DNA from: Lentinus brumalis
Taxonomy: Eukaryota > Basidiomycota > Agaricomycetes > Polyporales > Polyporaceae
Length of the DNA: 64,000 bases
NCBI GenBank assembly: GCA_001792895.1
Contig: MARA01000027.1
Location: 1 to 64,000, forward strand
Direction of reading: 5' to 3'
Positions within the stretch are counted from its first letter, which is position 1, and each line of letters opens with the position of its first letter. The translations under genes were made by a program, and so were the position numbers. The notes beneath the pieces are model-generated. The model made no database searches. It worked only from the letters and a program-made list of their open reading frames with translations, and had not been told where the DNA came from. Shown here one piece after another: positions 22,191 to 36,894 of the stretch.

Positions 22191-22707
22191 GCGACGAGCC
22201 TGAAGCGACGCTGTGGAACTCCTCGCCTGAGTCGTCGGTGCTCGCTTCGTCGTCGTCATCGCGGTGGAGGTCGCCGTCGTCGTCTATACGGTCGTCTCCA
22301 TCGTCCTCGTCATCGCCCTCGTCATCGTCATCGATTCCGTCCACGCTCCAGCGCTCCGTCCTCCTGGCGACGAAACGAGCAAAGCTCTTCACCGCCCGCG
22401 CAGACCTCAAGCTGACCTCGCATTCGTCTCCCGCACGTATATCGGATACGCACCTCACAATCGCCGCCTCTGCGATCCCTCCCAGGGACTTGCACGTCCG
22501 TCCGAGTCCCACGGCGTCCGCGAGAGCGAGCTTCCCGTGCGCGAGCACGACAGCGAGTGCCGCGACAGTCTTGGTCTTCCCGGAATCGCTCGGCCCAGCG
22601 CTGGCAGAGACTTGTGTGTGTTCAGGTGTGGTCTCCGAGGCGGAATGGTCCGTAGAAGGGCCGGGAGGGCGACTGCTGCGAATCTCAGGCATCCCGAGAA
22701 CTGGCAT
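20397..22707 (-). CDS. F-box-like / leucine-rich protein, two exons, about 750 aa (one base apparently missing)
   Basis: Exon 1 is 22707-21041 and exon 2 is 20987-20397, joined through a 53-nt intron (GTGCGT..CCTCAG). Near residues 60-110 an LGRTCKSLGGIAEAAIVRCV block resembles a degenerate F-box helix pair, a very acidic DDD/EDD stretch follows, then leucine-rich segments (LSSLTHLVLSELG, TLRTLRASNAI, RTLALRLAGV) typical of basidiomycete F-box/LRR proteins. Such proteins usually act as substrate adaptors of SCF ubiquitin ligases; here that is inference. Exon 1 is 1667 nt, one short of frame: a CCC run near 21512 has CCCC in copy A. A second missing G at the 3' end replaces the ancestral FEDRVRY stop by a 30-residue extension. 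A start at 22692 is also possible. Confidence 0.65.
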
Positions 22708-23501
22708 CCCGAGAACAAGAAAGGGGCTTGTCCTAGCGTCTCAACGTCCCGGCGAAAGCACGAACAGCTGAGCAGACGCAAATGAACTCGTAGAAAGGCG
22801 AGAGAGGCTGGAAAATTGAGAACAGCGAGCGGGAGGAGAGGAAGGCCTGAAGCGCTTGCCTCGGGACTCGGGAACAGAAGTAATCAGCGCCGAACAGTCG
22901 GAACGGATCGACCTGGACCAGCTGTTTCGACGCCGTGCCCGACAATACGGCGCCGTCGAGGGGGCGGAGGAGGCGGAGGCCAGCGAGCTCGAGGATGGGA
23001 CGAAGAGACGAGCTGATCGCCCGCATCTTCTCAAGCCTGTCGGAGACACGGTGTCGGATTCACATACGTCACGAGGGAGTCGCGATGGAGTAAACCAGGT
23101 CTGGTATATCGACTACGGTAAAATAACTACAGTACTTGTACATCAACGAAATGCTACACAGTGAGAGAGTGCGGGTATACGGGGTAGTATGCGAGTGTCC
23201 ATGAATTACAGTGTAACATTCTTGATGCACATATGAAGTCAGTGTCGCTCGCGAACTAGCCGCGAGTGTGCAATGGGAGAGGTCCATCGTCCGGAGCCAG
23301 AATAGCGATGATCAAGGAAGGAGGGGAGAGTATGGGCGAAGTCACAGGAAGCAAATACTGTCCGCGGGACGAGAGAGCGAGAGGGGGCGCGACTCGAGCG
23401 CGCCATGTCCGACACCACACTACCAAGGGCCGACGTCCAAAGGCTGAAGGAGGAAAAAACGAACGGTGTGAAATACGAGAGGGAGCGCGTCGTGTCCGAG
23501 A
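22708..23501. other. Intergenic region between the F-box-like gene and the GMC gene
   Basis: This is the likely promoter of the F-box-like gene (22708-22900) and 3' flank of the GMC gene (23240-23501). A plus-strand frame of about 100 codons at 22856-23164 (..EQSERIDLDQLF..AEEAEASELEDG) is open, but without splice context or a recognisable motif I leave it uncalled. Confidence 0.4.
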
Positions 23502-25900
<2,399 letters not shown>

Positions 25901-26336
25901 CTATAAGACCAGAAAGGTTCCGCCGGCACGAGGCCAAGCCATCGGAGGAGACAGCACGGAATTTGCGTGCTGGACGTGCGGTGGACAGCACAGGCCATTC
26001 TGGGTCGGGGCGCCTGTGCTTTGCGGGGTTCATCGCCGCGGGCCGAGACCGTCCGAGGCCTATAGGCCCTTTTAGGTCAATTCTAGTGTTCTGGACTCAT
26101 TTCTGGGACTGACGGCTCGTTACGAGTTGCGGCGAGTATCGTGGAGGGGTGGGGGACAAGGAAGCGGAACGGCAGTGGAGGTGAGGAGCCGGACGGCGGA
26201 CACTGGACCAGTGTGAAACGCACCTGTAAAGTACGCCTCTCCAAAGCTAGACCGGCCGAAGTATGCTCGTGCAGAGCCCTACAGGTAACAGTTAACGTTC
26301 ACAAATATTAGTCTCCGCATCAGCGCCAGCAACGAG

Positions 26337-26366
26337 CGGGAGGAGGAGGAGGAGGAGGAGGAGGAC
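26337..26366. repeat. (GGA)n microsatellite
   Basis: About nine to ten GGA units. Similar TCC/GGA runs occur at about 28384-28408, 40995-41035 and 60728-60752. Confidence 0.85.
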
Positions 26367-26911
26367 TGGAGTTAAGTCGTCATACACTGCATGCCTCATG
26401 TAAGTTGCGGACAGTACTCGAGAGGCCAAATTTCGGTGGACGTGGTTTCGTTTGCGATGTCAGCAACAACGAATGCTCGCGAACGCACAGCGCGCACGCA
26501 AGATCGAAGACGAACACAGATGCAGGACCCGAGTACCGAGTACTGAGTCCCGACGACGACTGAAACGGACTACAATGTTGGCCTTGAGCTTGGGGCGTGG
26601 CTCGATATTATAACGGAGATGCAGCATTTCCAGACATTGGAACATCACGGACACACGGTGTTGCAGGCGGTCCTCGCCGGGGAAAGTTCACAATTTCGAA
26701 ATACGGCCGAGCACGAACTTGCTGACGTACCTTCCTTGCAGCAGCGGCACAGTCCACCTAACACCTCAGAGGTATACTCGTCTTGCCTGGGTAGGACGGA
26801 CGGCATGAAGTTGAAGCGAGAGAAACCTCTTGTGCTTACCGCCCGATGCGACGTCTCTCGAGAAGCGTCATGTCCCCGGATAACCCACAACAACCCAATC
26901 ACCTCCCTCAC

Positions 26912-26938
26912 CTCCGAGTCATCTTGCTCCCGTATCTC
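26912..26938 (-). other. Probable exon fragment encoding IREQDDSE
   Basis: Compared with 34084-34110, the eight shared codons differ only at third positions (four synonymous changes, no amino-acid change). That is a signature of coding constraint. A GTGAGG donor follows directly. No full gene could be assembled. Confidence 0.4.
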
Positions 26939-27358
26939 GCCTGCCGCCTGGTTTGGTGCTGGTCGCTGCGGCGACATACAATCTCCGTCGGGAGACTGAG
27001 GACTTATACGCTCGGGCGTGGGTCGTGCAAAGCAGGTGACTTGTGCTGGTCGATGGCCGTCTTGTACCGTCTAGAAGGTAACGTTATAGGCAGAGAGCGA
27101 AGAGCGATCCTCGCTCCCTAGCCGCAAGTCGCAACACGTCATTGCGCGTCTAGGTTGCCTGATCCGGCATGACTCAGGCTGGCGGTGACCGTCTTGACTC
27201 TTGAGTCTTGACACCCATCTCCAGACGAAACACTACCCAGAATACGGAGGATGATACGGCAAAGGAGATATATGAAGACGTTGGCACATTTTACAATTTC
27301 GAGATACCAGTACAAGAACGGAACGGTTGTCCCCAATCGGATTCGCTGGCAGCGGCAC

Positions 27359-27741
27359 CTAGCGGCGCCGTCCGTAGTTGTACGGATTCCATGCCGCCCT
27401 GTTCTTATCGTAGTCATGGTCGAACTGGTCAAGCCGCTGCTGATTCAACATCTCGTTACGAGCAGCTATGCAGTCCTGCCTCGAACACCAGCCGTCCAAG
27501 TAGGTGTATTCCACATCTTCACGTTGTGACTGGGCCCTGTGAAGAGCAAAGCGACGGATCTCGGACATCAATAGTCGCTTCGATAACTTCATTTCAAGAT
27601 TACTCACGCGGCGGTGTAGTAGATATGATCCTGATGATTCTCTGTTAGGCCGTTGCAATACATGTCGTGTTCGGTGCTCCGGATGCAGCGTCTGTTTCTG
27701 CAGTCCGTCTGATTCGAAGGGAGTGAGTGATGATTGTACAT
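27359..27741 (-). CDS. Small cysteine-containing protein, 103 aa, two exons
   Basis: Exon 1 (27741-27608) and exon 2 (27536-27359) join in frame (312 nt) over a 71-nt intron with GTGAGT donor and TTCACAG acceptor. The ATG follows upstream in-frame stops. The protein is polar and rich in Asn, Gln, Asp, Arg and Tyr. It has two similar cysteine modules: DCRNRRCIRSTEHDMYC in exon 1 and GWCSRQDCIAARNEM in exon 2 (C-x4-C in both). No signal peptide, so probably intracellular. I do not recognise a family. The intron is long for this window and itself almost open, so retention is possible. Confidence 0.55.
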
Positions 27742-29597
27742 CGTGAAAATTCATCAGGACATGCGGTCCTTCATGTAAGCTCACACTGCCTTTCTGGGGC
27801 GCAGAAAGCGGATGACCGCACCTACACCAGCGAAAACCTCATGAGTATCTGTTCCTAAGCCCAGCACGACCAAGAGATACGCACTTGGTGAACACACTCT
27901 GGTCCTGAGGCTCATCATTAGCATATCACAATTCATAGAGTTCGAAAACATTTAGTTGCCACCGACCAATGCCAAATGCACATCTTGAGCTTGGTATGTT
28001 ATGTTCGAGGTGAGATTCGTTCGAGAAAGGGCACGAGGGATGCGAGTTCGAGTATTAGGTGTATGCGCTTCATACTCCGAAGCCCTACTCATTATATAGC
28101 CCGGCCAGGACGTCCGTGAAAGCTCATCGTGTCCCCCGCACGCCGCCCGAAGGGCTCGCCTCCCCGGTCTCGCCGCAAGGCATTCAGCAGCACAACAATA
28201 TTCCAGCGGAATGCAGCCCCCAATGCGCCCCGTAAGCATCCGTAGCATGATGAAGTCGCACCCGCGCCCCGAGGGCCGTAGAGGCCCCAATTGTTCAAGA
28301 GCTCGACGACGTTTGGTATGAAGAGGACTGTTGATATCCGTCTCACTGACTGTTGGTCGCTGCGCCAACCGAACACGGTTCTCTCCTCCTCCTCCTCCTC
28401 CTCCTCAGGCTCGCCGTATGATAGTAGAAGATTTAGCGACGCCGCATCTGGGCACTGACCTATGTTGCGCCACGTCGAATGGCCACAGAGTGGAGCGCGA
28501 CGCCACCGAGTGATTGCCCACACTTGCCTGATGAGAAGAGATTGACGCGTCGTCTGCGGAGCCCCGCCGCTGCCCGGAGCGTCCGAAAGCCCAGTCGTCA
28601 AAGCAATGACGCCCCAAGACCGCATGAGGGTCCGCCGCATAACGGTCATCATCATGGTGTACACATGTCTTGGAGAGCATCCCGGTCGGTCGCCATGCAG
28701 AACATGAGGACTCACCCTACTTCGTCGGGCGAACGACTCCCCAAGAACGGAACCTCAAGCATCGGTATGGGTCGCGATGGCCTGCGAGATCACGACGAAG
28801 TCAGTAACCGTACTCTCCGAAATAAAATGCAATCATTGACCTCTCTCCGATCCACATCATGTAGCCGGTCTTCGGGGTCTCCCTGCTCGTCAAGAACACC
28901 GATTTACTGTCTGATATCCCGCTCGGAGCTGCTGTTGCCCGTCTGCGGACGTCAGCCATGCCGACCGTGACCACTGACTCCCGGGCTGCAACGTCCACCT
29001 GTCTGTACCGGCATGTCTGTGGCGCTATCACTGCTGTTCACATACTCAGCATTTGGACACGAGAAAGTCGGTATGTCACGCACGCATGAGTGAATACGGG
29101 AAGACTTGCGCCAGAAGTCGAGGTGGCTGGGAGCCGCCGGTGCAGATGTTACAGAGTCGTCCGAGTCGCTGTATTAGAGATGAGCTCGATTCGACCGCCA
29201 CCGTCTGCAACTTGATGCGTACACTCCCATGTAACCCGAAGTGTCGAGTGGGGGAACTCCGCTGCATACAGAAGCTGAGGGTCAAATCGATTGCTGGGCG
29301 TCGACGAGAGGACTCGGACCAGCTCCGACCGCAAGGGGTAGTGACGTCGGCGTACGGCTTCGCTCCGCCACCAATCACACCTAGGATATGCGGTCTTATG
29401 GGCGGTCTGCAATGCTGTGAACTCGAGGGAGCACCGCAGTACACCAGCGACACGGGCTGCAAGAGTGAGCTTCAAGTTGATTCCGGCGCTGAAGCGACCC
29501 TTTCGCTAAACGCAGCCCTGCCGGTGCTGAATATAGCATGGCAAACGCGCTCCAGCGTCGCTTGATATGGGTCCAGCACTGGTCGATGGGATGAGGG

Positions 29598-30690
29598 TTA
29601 CCAGCGAGCGCACGAGGGTAAGTCGTGAGATTTCGCTGGCAGAGGTTTCGCGCGAGCGCAGAACTCAACAATTGGACGCACTTCAACTGGATGCGAGACG
29701 AACGGGCACCGGATAGTAGCTGCATGAGCGAGCAGGATGGTGAGAGACATGTCACGATAACGCAGTTCGGAGGTGTACACGTACGAGTCCTGCAAAAGCC
29801 GTTGCAAGAGGTAATAAAATAGGGATATGCCGACACCGCGTCAACGGCTCGACGGGGCAGTGTCTTCTGGGCCTGCAGGCCGGTTACGGCAACGCCAAGG
29901 GGACATAACTGCTCGTCAAGGTCGCGAACCTGGGCACGGAGGGCGCTATGGAGAACTTCCCGGTACTGAAGACGACTCACGAGCTGTAGATACGAGTAGG
30001 AGTCGGACAGCTTGAGTTGTGAGGGATGAGATGGAGGAGGGATGAAACGCACTGTGTTCGGAGTTCGACGAATTCGGCCCGTTTCACCAGCAGTGACAGG
30101 TGCGCTCGCTCGCTCGCAATTCGCGCTTCGTGCCTCTGAGCCGTACTGGGATGTCTACGACGCCTCAACCTGGTATCTTGCGTGGAGCTCCGACGTCGGT
30201 ATTGATCGCGGCCGAGAGTTGCATGGCCGTCGGACGGGTCGAATGTTGCACTCGCTGCGCGGTGCTTCTGTAGGGACCAGTCGTAGGACGTGGCGCGCAG
30301 AACGCATTCTTCATGGCTTCCGAAATGAAGATGAATATAACTCCTCCATGCGCGGTCGCGAGGTTACGCCAGGAAGCGGAGGACGTCCGGAAGCAGGCGG
30401 CGAGTGATGCACGGGTGCAAAATGAGGATCGCACCAGTGTCTTCGAGTTATGACCTTGCCGAGATAGACGTCGCGACGGGACTGCGCGACAGGAGCCTCA
30501 CGAGCTGAGGGTCGTGGTCTGGGCTCCGACACCAGCTGCAAGTTCCACAGTCGCGAGTAGTTCGTAGACGTCAGCTAGTGTAGTCGCGTACTCAGAAAGG
30601 TGAGACTCGCCCACACATATCGTGCTTGTGCCTGACCGTCCGAAATGTACATCGAGTTCTGCCTGCGACCAGCTTGCTGATGGCAAGGCT
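29598..30690 (-). other. Cluster of probable coiled-coil exons, gene model incomplete
   Basis: Candidate exons: about 30660-30535 (ELDVHFGRSGTSTIC..VYELLATVELAA), a short SRRDVYLGK block, about 30170-30046 (QRHEARIASERAHLSLLV), about 29940-29870 (VRDLDEQLCPLGVAV) and 29780-29618 (DSYVYTSELRYRD..). GTGCGT, GTGAGT or GTGTCG donors and CAG acceptors lie between them at about 50 nt. The heptad-like spacing and DSY-x-Y repeat are protein-like. Function unknown. Confidence 0.35.
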
Positions 30691-33600
30691 GCGCGTTGTC
30701 AGTGTATGCTATGTATCTCTAGAGGAGAACAGAGGATCATACCGCGGCCATGACGTTCGGGAGGTCGTCGATAGCTCGAGCCTCGAGTCCCAGACGCGTT
30801 CAGGTTTGCGGTACACACCCGCCTTGCTTTTCGAGACGGCCCGTGCTCACGTCCCCTTCTATGCAGGCGTGTTCTTTCACAGATTGATGGCCTATGCGAT
30901 CGACGTCAGCTTGGTCGGAGGCGGTTGACTGTACGGGAAAGGGAGACCTGTCGGCCTTTCTAACCCGCCCTCACGTCGGACATAGTCGAGCACAGATACC
31001 GGAGGAGCAGAGCGTCATCACGGGCTCCCGGTTTGAAGCCTTGCATGTGTGGCAGTCTGCACGCCGGTTGCGGCAGACCGAGACCGTCCGAGGGCTCCTT
31101 ATGGCCTTAAATCGCCTACAGATCTACATAGCGGGATTTCTCGCGTTGCAGCTCGCGGCGAGGGCCAAGAAGCGTCGAACCTCGACCATGGGAGCGAGGC
31201 GCCGGGCGAACGCATAGCCGACGCGACTACGTACTCAACATCGTCAGGCTGCGTCGTAAGAGTGCTCGGAGGCAATGGAAGGAAGTCTTACGAGACGACG
31301 AGGAGCTGTGTAGAGCCGGACGCACTGCGGGGCAGCTTCTGCTTTCGCCGGGGACGCGGAGATGTCCGGGTCGCTTACCTCGTTGCCGGAAGCGTGCTCC
31401 AAAGACGCACTGTGACATATGGACTTCTCTCAGACAGTAAGCACTCGCGGGCAGGAATGCGACATACCCCATGCACGACAGCGTCGAGCAGTAATAGTGA
31501 ATTGCTGTCGCTCATGCCGAGCGACCTTCCGAGGCCGCGAGCGCCGAGCGGCCGTCCGATCATCAGGACCTTTCGTATCCCAGACACGGGCTGACCCAAG
31601 GATACTGGATCTTCCGAGAACAAGGCGTTGGTCAGAACGAAGGGTACGGGACAGATAGGAACTCACTGATTCCCTTGTTGCGGGGCGGCTGGCATGATTC
31701 TCGCAACCGCAGTCGGACGCGCAGGGAACACAATCGGTCTGAGAGCAGATGAATACATCGTCAATGTATGAAGACGTCAGCGGGAGCGTTACGCACCATT
31801 GAGGACGCAAGTCTTGAGCCCAGTCCACTGGGTTCCTAGAACACGCGGATGCAGCCCGTCTCGTAGGCGGAGGAAAGGTAGGGTACGACGGCGGATTGGC
31901 AATGACGGACAGGCGTATATCTTGCTTTCCGACGATGTCACTGAACACGCATGAACACGCATGTCAGGGTCCGCCCTGACACAGGCGGTAGGGCGAGCGA
32001 GCTCCCGGAACGGAGAGCGGACGGACCTCCAGGGGCGACGGAGGGTAGGAAATGCGGGGGAAAATAGGCACGTACGTCGGCCGAGATGCTGCAAGTGCCA
32101 GACGGCGCTGCTATCCCGCTCTTCTGACGTAAAGGGTGGCTTAGGGCTTCGGGCCAGGCCGATACACCTACAGAGAACGAATGATGTATTCTGGCGAGCA
32201 GATCGTGTGCAACGTATCAAGTGAATATGAGGTGCAACTTGCGAGGGCATAGCATCGCGACGGTGGGTGGAATGTGAAAGGATCTCGAAGGGAAGGAAAC
32301 GCACGACGTAGACTCACGTGTATCGAAGGCTCCACCCCACCCACTTCCCAGACCGACATTCCACCTCAATTCACATCTACTCTTACCCGTCGACACCTCC
32401 GTGTGCTCCGCCCTCTATTCCTTCTCCGTTCGGCGAGCCGTTGAGCGGAGTGCAAGAACGCGTCTAGAATCCGAATCATGTAGAAGTGTCCAGGCAGAGA
32501 TCCTGGTCGCATCCGTGCCCGCATTCGCAGGGGGTTCGGCTGCCCAGCGAGCAAGTAGCGGTCGAGCTTCATCGTGGCAGTTTGAGAGGCGAAGCGGCTG
32601 AGCAAGGAACTCTGGGCCAGAGTCGCATAGGCATCGCGTCCTGGTAGGACAGCGTGATTCAGTGCAGCGTTCACCCGCTCGACACAGGGAAATTGAGGAC
32701 ATACACTCTTCCTAGAGCGAGCTTGCTCAATACTGGAGGTGACGATGACCGTCGCGCCTCGCGCCTCGCAATGCGGTCATCGTAGGTCACTTATAAGGCC
32801 GGGGTAAGTCGTGCATGGCGACCAGGCAGAAACCAGGCGCAGCTAGGAACTTGTAGGACAAGGAGGAGGTCGAGGTCGAGGTTGAACTTCAAGGCAGCGG
32901 CGCTTGCAGGCACTACACCTCCACGTGGCTCATCATACCATTGGCGCTTCTCTTTCGAACTTTGAACTCCAGTCTCTACCGACACTTGCTTACTGTCGTA
33001 TCATACTTGCTCTGCTCGCGAATAAGTAAGAGAATTATGCTGCACCTTGTAAGCACCGTCAATACGCACATCGATTCAATCGGATGGAAATAACCGTCAT
33101 AATGCAATGCACGATCGAACACGGAGGTGAGTTCGTGTCTGACTCTGAGCCCGGCGCGGGCAGTCACTCACGCCAGTATCGTTCTAGCGGACCATAAGGC
33201 TTAAGAAGCTTCCGTAAACTAGTGAAGACCCTCTTGTGGCTACCTATGGCTGCGTAGCCACTGCGGACGACGGCCCAATTACTTAAGCGTGTGGTTATCG
33301 AGTCGGCTCGGACGCAAGAGATTTGAAGAGCCAACGCATGGCGCGTCTCTGACCTGTCAACTCAGCAGGGTGATGTTTAGATGGGTAGTCTGTACTGACG
33401 GGAGAGACGTCACGCACCAGCTTCGAAGTCGGAGCCTACAACGGCCGTGAGTGAGATTATAAGTGATTCTTTCCTGTGCAACTGTGGTGCTGATATCAAG
33501 CCGATAGCAGCGAGTGACTTGCCACCCCGACGAGAACTAGCCATCCCGCCGCCATGCTCTCCAGCATCTGGGGACCCAAGCTCGGCCGCCTCTATCGCAG

Positions 33601-34083
33601 CATACGATCGCTTCGCGAATCTGGGCAATAGCTAGACTCCCCTCCCAGTATTTCTTCAGCGGCGACCATCGGTACAAGTCAGCACCTCACTGGGCCCACG
33701 AACACTTCCCGTCAGCTTCAGTTCCCCCGCTCAATTGCAATGAAATTCCCGACTTACGACCAACGGCTGCGACTGCGACACTCCGCTGTTCTCAAGCCGC
33801 CTTGATCTCTCGGATGCGGGCTGGCGGCACTCGCGCTTTCCGGCGGACCAACACCGTAGCCCGCGTGCTACCGAATGAGCGACGTAGACGCGGCTGCACT
33901 ACGTTCTCCCTGGGCGGTACGTGCTCAACACTTCTGTCCTTGTGACACTTTAGATCGGCTCGCGCGCGACTCGAACAACTTACTAGACCGAACGCGCCCG
34001 TGATTTATCTGCACACACACCGCCGCAGGAATCCCGAACGGAGAGGAGAACAGCTCGCGCGCGTGACCTCCTGATTTTGCTCG

Positions 34084-34110
34084 CTCCGAGTCGTCCTGCT
34101 CTCGGATGTT
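34084..34110 (-). other. Probable exon fragment, second copy of IREQDDSE
   Basis: It lies in an open stretch starting MGRRHYRNGPRNVYRH (from 34170). It shares eight codons with 26912-26938, differing only at synonymous positions. It lies just upstream of, and divergent from, the first F-box/WD40 gene. Confidence 0.4.
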
Positions 34111-34347
34111 GTCGGGCGCGACATGGCGGTACACATTGCGGGGGCCGTTCCTGTAATGTCGCCGACCCATTGCGCGCTATGCCGTGTGTGAGAGCGACTG
34201 CCGGCGGGGTTTGTGGGTGCTCGGTGGGAGTCCCGGACTTGACGCCGAGTGTATACGGCTCCTCCATCGATAACGGCGCGCTGTTCTCGTCCCTCCTCAC
34301 CGATCTCCTCTCTCCCTCTGCTGGTCGTACCCCCTCTCCCTCTCAGA

Positions 34348-36894
34348 ATGTCTCATGTCCTCACGCCGTTCTCCAAGTCATTCCCGCCGGAGCTCGAAGA
34401 GCAATTTATTGACGAGCTCTGCGACAACGTCTTTTCTCTTCGCAGCTGCGCGTTGACGTGTAGAGCATGGCGTACCCGGAGCCGTCTACATCTTCTCCGT
34501 GCAATCCGAATCGGCGATAGCGACACACTGAATGGGGTCTACGACCTCTTCCATCGTTACCCTTCACTGGCGCTATGCGTTCGTTCCCTTGCAACGGACG
34601 TTTACTGCGTCACATCGGAGAGTACGGGAGCGGGAATCGTCCATACCCCGCGGATAGCTGATTTACTCAATCTTCGGAGATTGATTATTCAGTTGTCTAA
34701 CCTCTCAGGTTGGAACGCACGGCACGTCTCCTTTCATCCTGCATACCTCACTGCCCTCCGAATACATCCAAGCATCCAGGAGTTGTGTCTATTCAATCTC
34801 AAGTTATCGAGCTACGAGGGGCTGATGCAACTACTGGCTGCGTTGCCCAATCTCAGTCGCCTAGAGTGTAGTAACCTCTCGTTCGAAAATTACGCCGGAG
34901 TCAGACCCGGCTCTGTGTTTCTGAGGAGGCATGTACCGATACGCACAGTGGTGGTTTGTGGTCTCACCTACAGTACCGTTGACTCGTGTTAATCAAGGAC
35001 CTTCCGTTAGCTCACGGTGGGGACACATCCAGACGATATTCTGCCAGTGCTGCAGTTGGCGAGCCATACTGTAGAGAAACTTGTACTCCGAGTCATTGGA
35101 CAGTCGCATGTCTTCAGTGAGTGGGCGTTGATTCACGAGATGGTCGAAATTGCTGAGGGTATAAGTATTTCACAGACAGGGGCGTTTCACCTGAACAGTT
35201 CCACTTGCCCTCGCTCCCCCGGCTAAAATCCGTGGTGCTGCAACCCGAACGCATCGGGTGGAGCTACTTTACCGCGAGCATCGGCATCCTAAACCAAGTT
35301 CTTCGGCGTATCGATATTCGCATGCTGAAGGACATCCGGCTGGTACTGTCGGGCAGCGATACATACTGTGAATCACTTGCTGCCCAAATGCAGCAGCGAG
35401 ACGTCATCGAGCAGATCACTGTCCTCCAAACCATGGTCACAGCGTTCTCGCTCAGCGCCGTGACGTTCGTCCTTCCCACTAGTCCCCGAACAGGTTGGCC
35501 AAGTTGGATCAACTCCTTCGTTCTTCGTTCTCGCGGTTATTTCAAGGCTGTCCTAACACTCTGATTTCACCTCCTGGTACGTCGTCCACGTATAGGTCTA
35601 CGGTTGTGGGGAAGTTGTCATTCGCAAAGATGGGCTGATTTGGCGGTACTTATCTAGGCAACGAAGTTTCAAATGGTCGCCCGGGTCATGAGGGCCGCAT
35701 CCAGTACGTGACCATCTCTCCAGATGGACTCTGGGTTGCGAGCTTCTCCGTGGACCAGACCATCATACTATGGAGCACCAAGGATGGGTTTGCTGTGCAC
35801 GAACTGAATCCGCGAGCGGCAATACTAGGCGACACACTTTCTATCCCTGACGAGATACTGAAGAGGACTTTGCCAGGCCAGGAGATCGAAGGATCCCTCG
35901 CGTTCTCTCCAGACAGCAAAAATCTCGGCATGTATTGCTTTGACTGGAGGTTGAGGAGAGTAGGAACGTTGCTTGTGTATGATGTCCCTACTGGGATCCT
36001 CGTTGCTAACAGGACCATAGCCGGCCAGGATAATTACACCAGTCAGCGTCACTTCCCTGACTGCTGTCAATGGTCCCTCAACGGACTGGGAGGTCTTCTT
36101 GCCCTGGCGAGTCCGGATGTGCATATCGGGATAGTGGATACACAACTCTGGCAGCGGGAGCAGGCGGACCTCCATGTGCAAGACCTTGGCAGCATGACAG
36201 ACCGGGTGATGGAGTGGACGTTGTCTCCACGCCATATGTCCACTTCTCCGATGATGGCGTCCGACTGCTGTCCCAACCTCACTTGCTCGTCGGAGAAACT
36301 GAACACTGTCCTTATAAATTATGGGAGGTGAAGTCCTCCTCGACGCAGCGTCCTGCTTTGACCTTATCGGACGACATCATACACGCCATGTTCAGTCCCG
36401 CGAACTCCAACATCCTCGTGACCGTCTCTAAAGATGGGCGCATTCGTATCATGGATGTGAAACACGTGGAAGTCCTTGCCTGCCTCGGGACGCTGGACCC
36501 CAAGGGACGGATCCTAACAATGTTCTTCCCGAATGGTACAAAAGTGCTAACCTATGTGCGCTCGTACTATACCTCCTCCCCCTCTCACCCAGCAATCGTC
36601 TCTGTTTGGGATACTACCACGGGCGGACACGTCCTCTCACTCGAAGCACATGCGAGACATGTAAGCGTTGTGGCGATCTCTCCTGACGGGGAGTACGTTG
36701 CGATAGCGTCGTCGCGTCCGGTAACTGTACGGGTCTGGAGAGCTCGGGACGGTACCTGCCTCGGAATATTCACAGAGCACTCCGTGGAAGTGAGTCACAT
36801 CATGTTCTCCAGGGACGGAAAAACACTCTGCTCCGCTTCCGAAGACGGATACGTCTGCATCCGTCAGATGCGAGATATCGTTGCGCGTGGCTGA
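34348..36894 (+). CDS. F-box / LRR-like / WD40 protein, copy 1, frame-damaged
   Basis: The start at 34348 follows TCTCAGA. Exon 1 (34348-34953) holds the F-box (FPPELEEQFIDEL..LRSCALTCRAW, residues about 12-48) and leucine-rich segments. A 57-nt intron (34954-35010) sits where copy 2 also has one. The middle part continues to 35576 (LPRLKSVVLQPERIGW..) with an uncertain splice near 35160-35205 and a probable frameshift near 35490. An 81-nt intron (35577-35657) leads to WD40 blades: HEGRIQYVTISPDGLW, VSVVAISPDGEYVAI, VSHIMFSRDGKTLCSAS. Another frameshift lies near 36210. F-box proteins bring substrates to SCF ubiquitin ligases, and WD40 propellers usually bind the substrate; that role is inferred. 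Pseudogene or assembly error would both explain the breaks. Confidence 0.7.

Larger units (their letters stand above)
27742..34347. other. 6.6-kb anonymous, splice-signal-rich tract
   Basis: No conserved domain is recognised. On the minus strand several exon-like peptides with good splice borders occur. Around 30170-30050 there is an Arg/Glu-rich helix (RHEARIASERAHLSLLV). At 29780-29598 lies DSYVYTSELRYRDMSLTILLAHAA after a TTTTGCAG acceptor, and near 30660-30540 LSEYATTLADVYELLATVELAA. At 31864-31375 three further exon-like blocks are separated by GTGCGT..CTCAG and GTGAGT..CCAG introns. A CTC microsatellite sits at about 28384-28408. These may belong to one or more intron-dense, coiled-coil-type minus-strand genes or to relics of them; I could not build a complete model. 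Confidence 0.4.

Noticed and set aside
22052..22785. Plus-strand frames of 170-240 codons
   Set aside because: Antisense to the acidic stretch of the F-box-like gene; composition follows the opposite strand.
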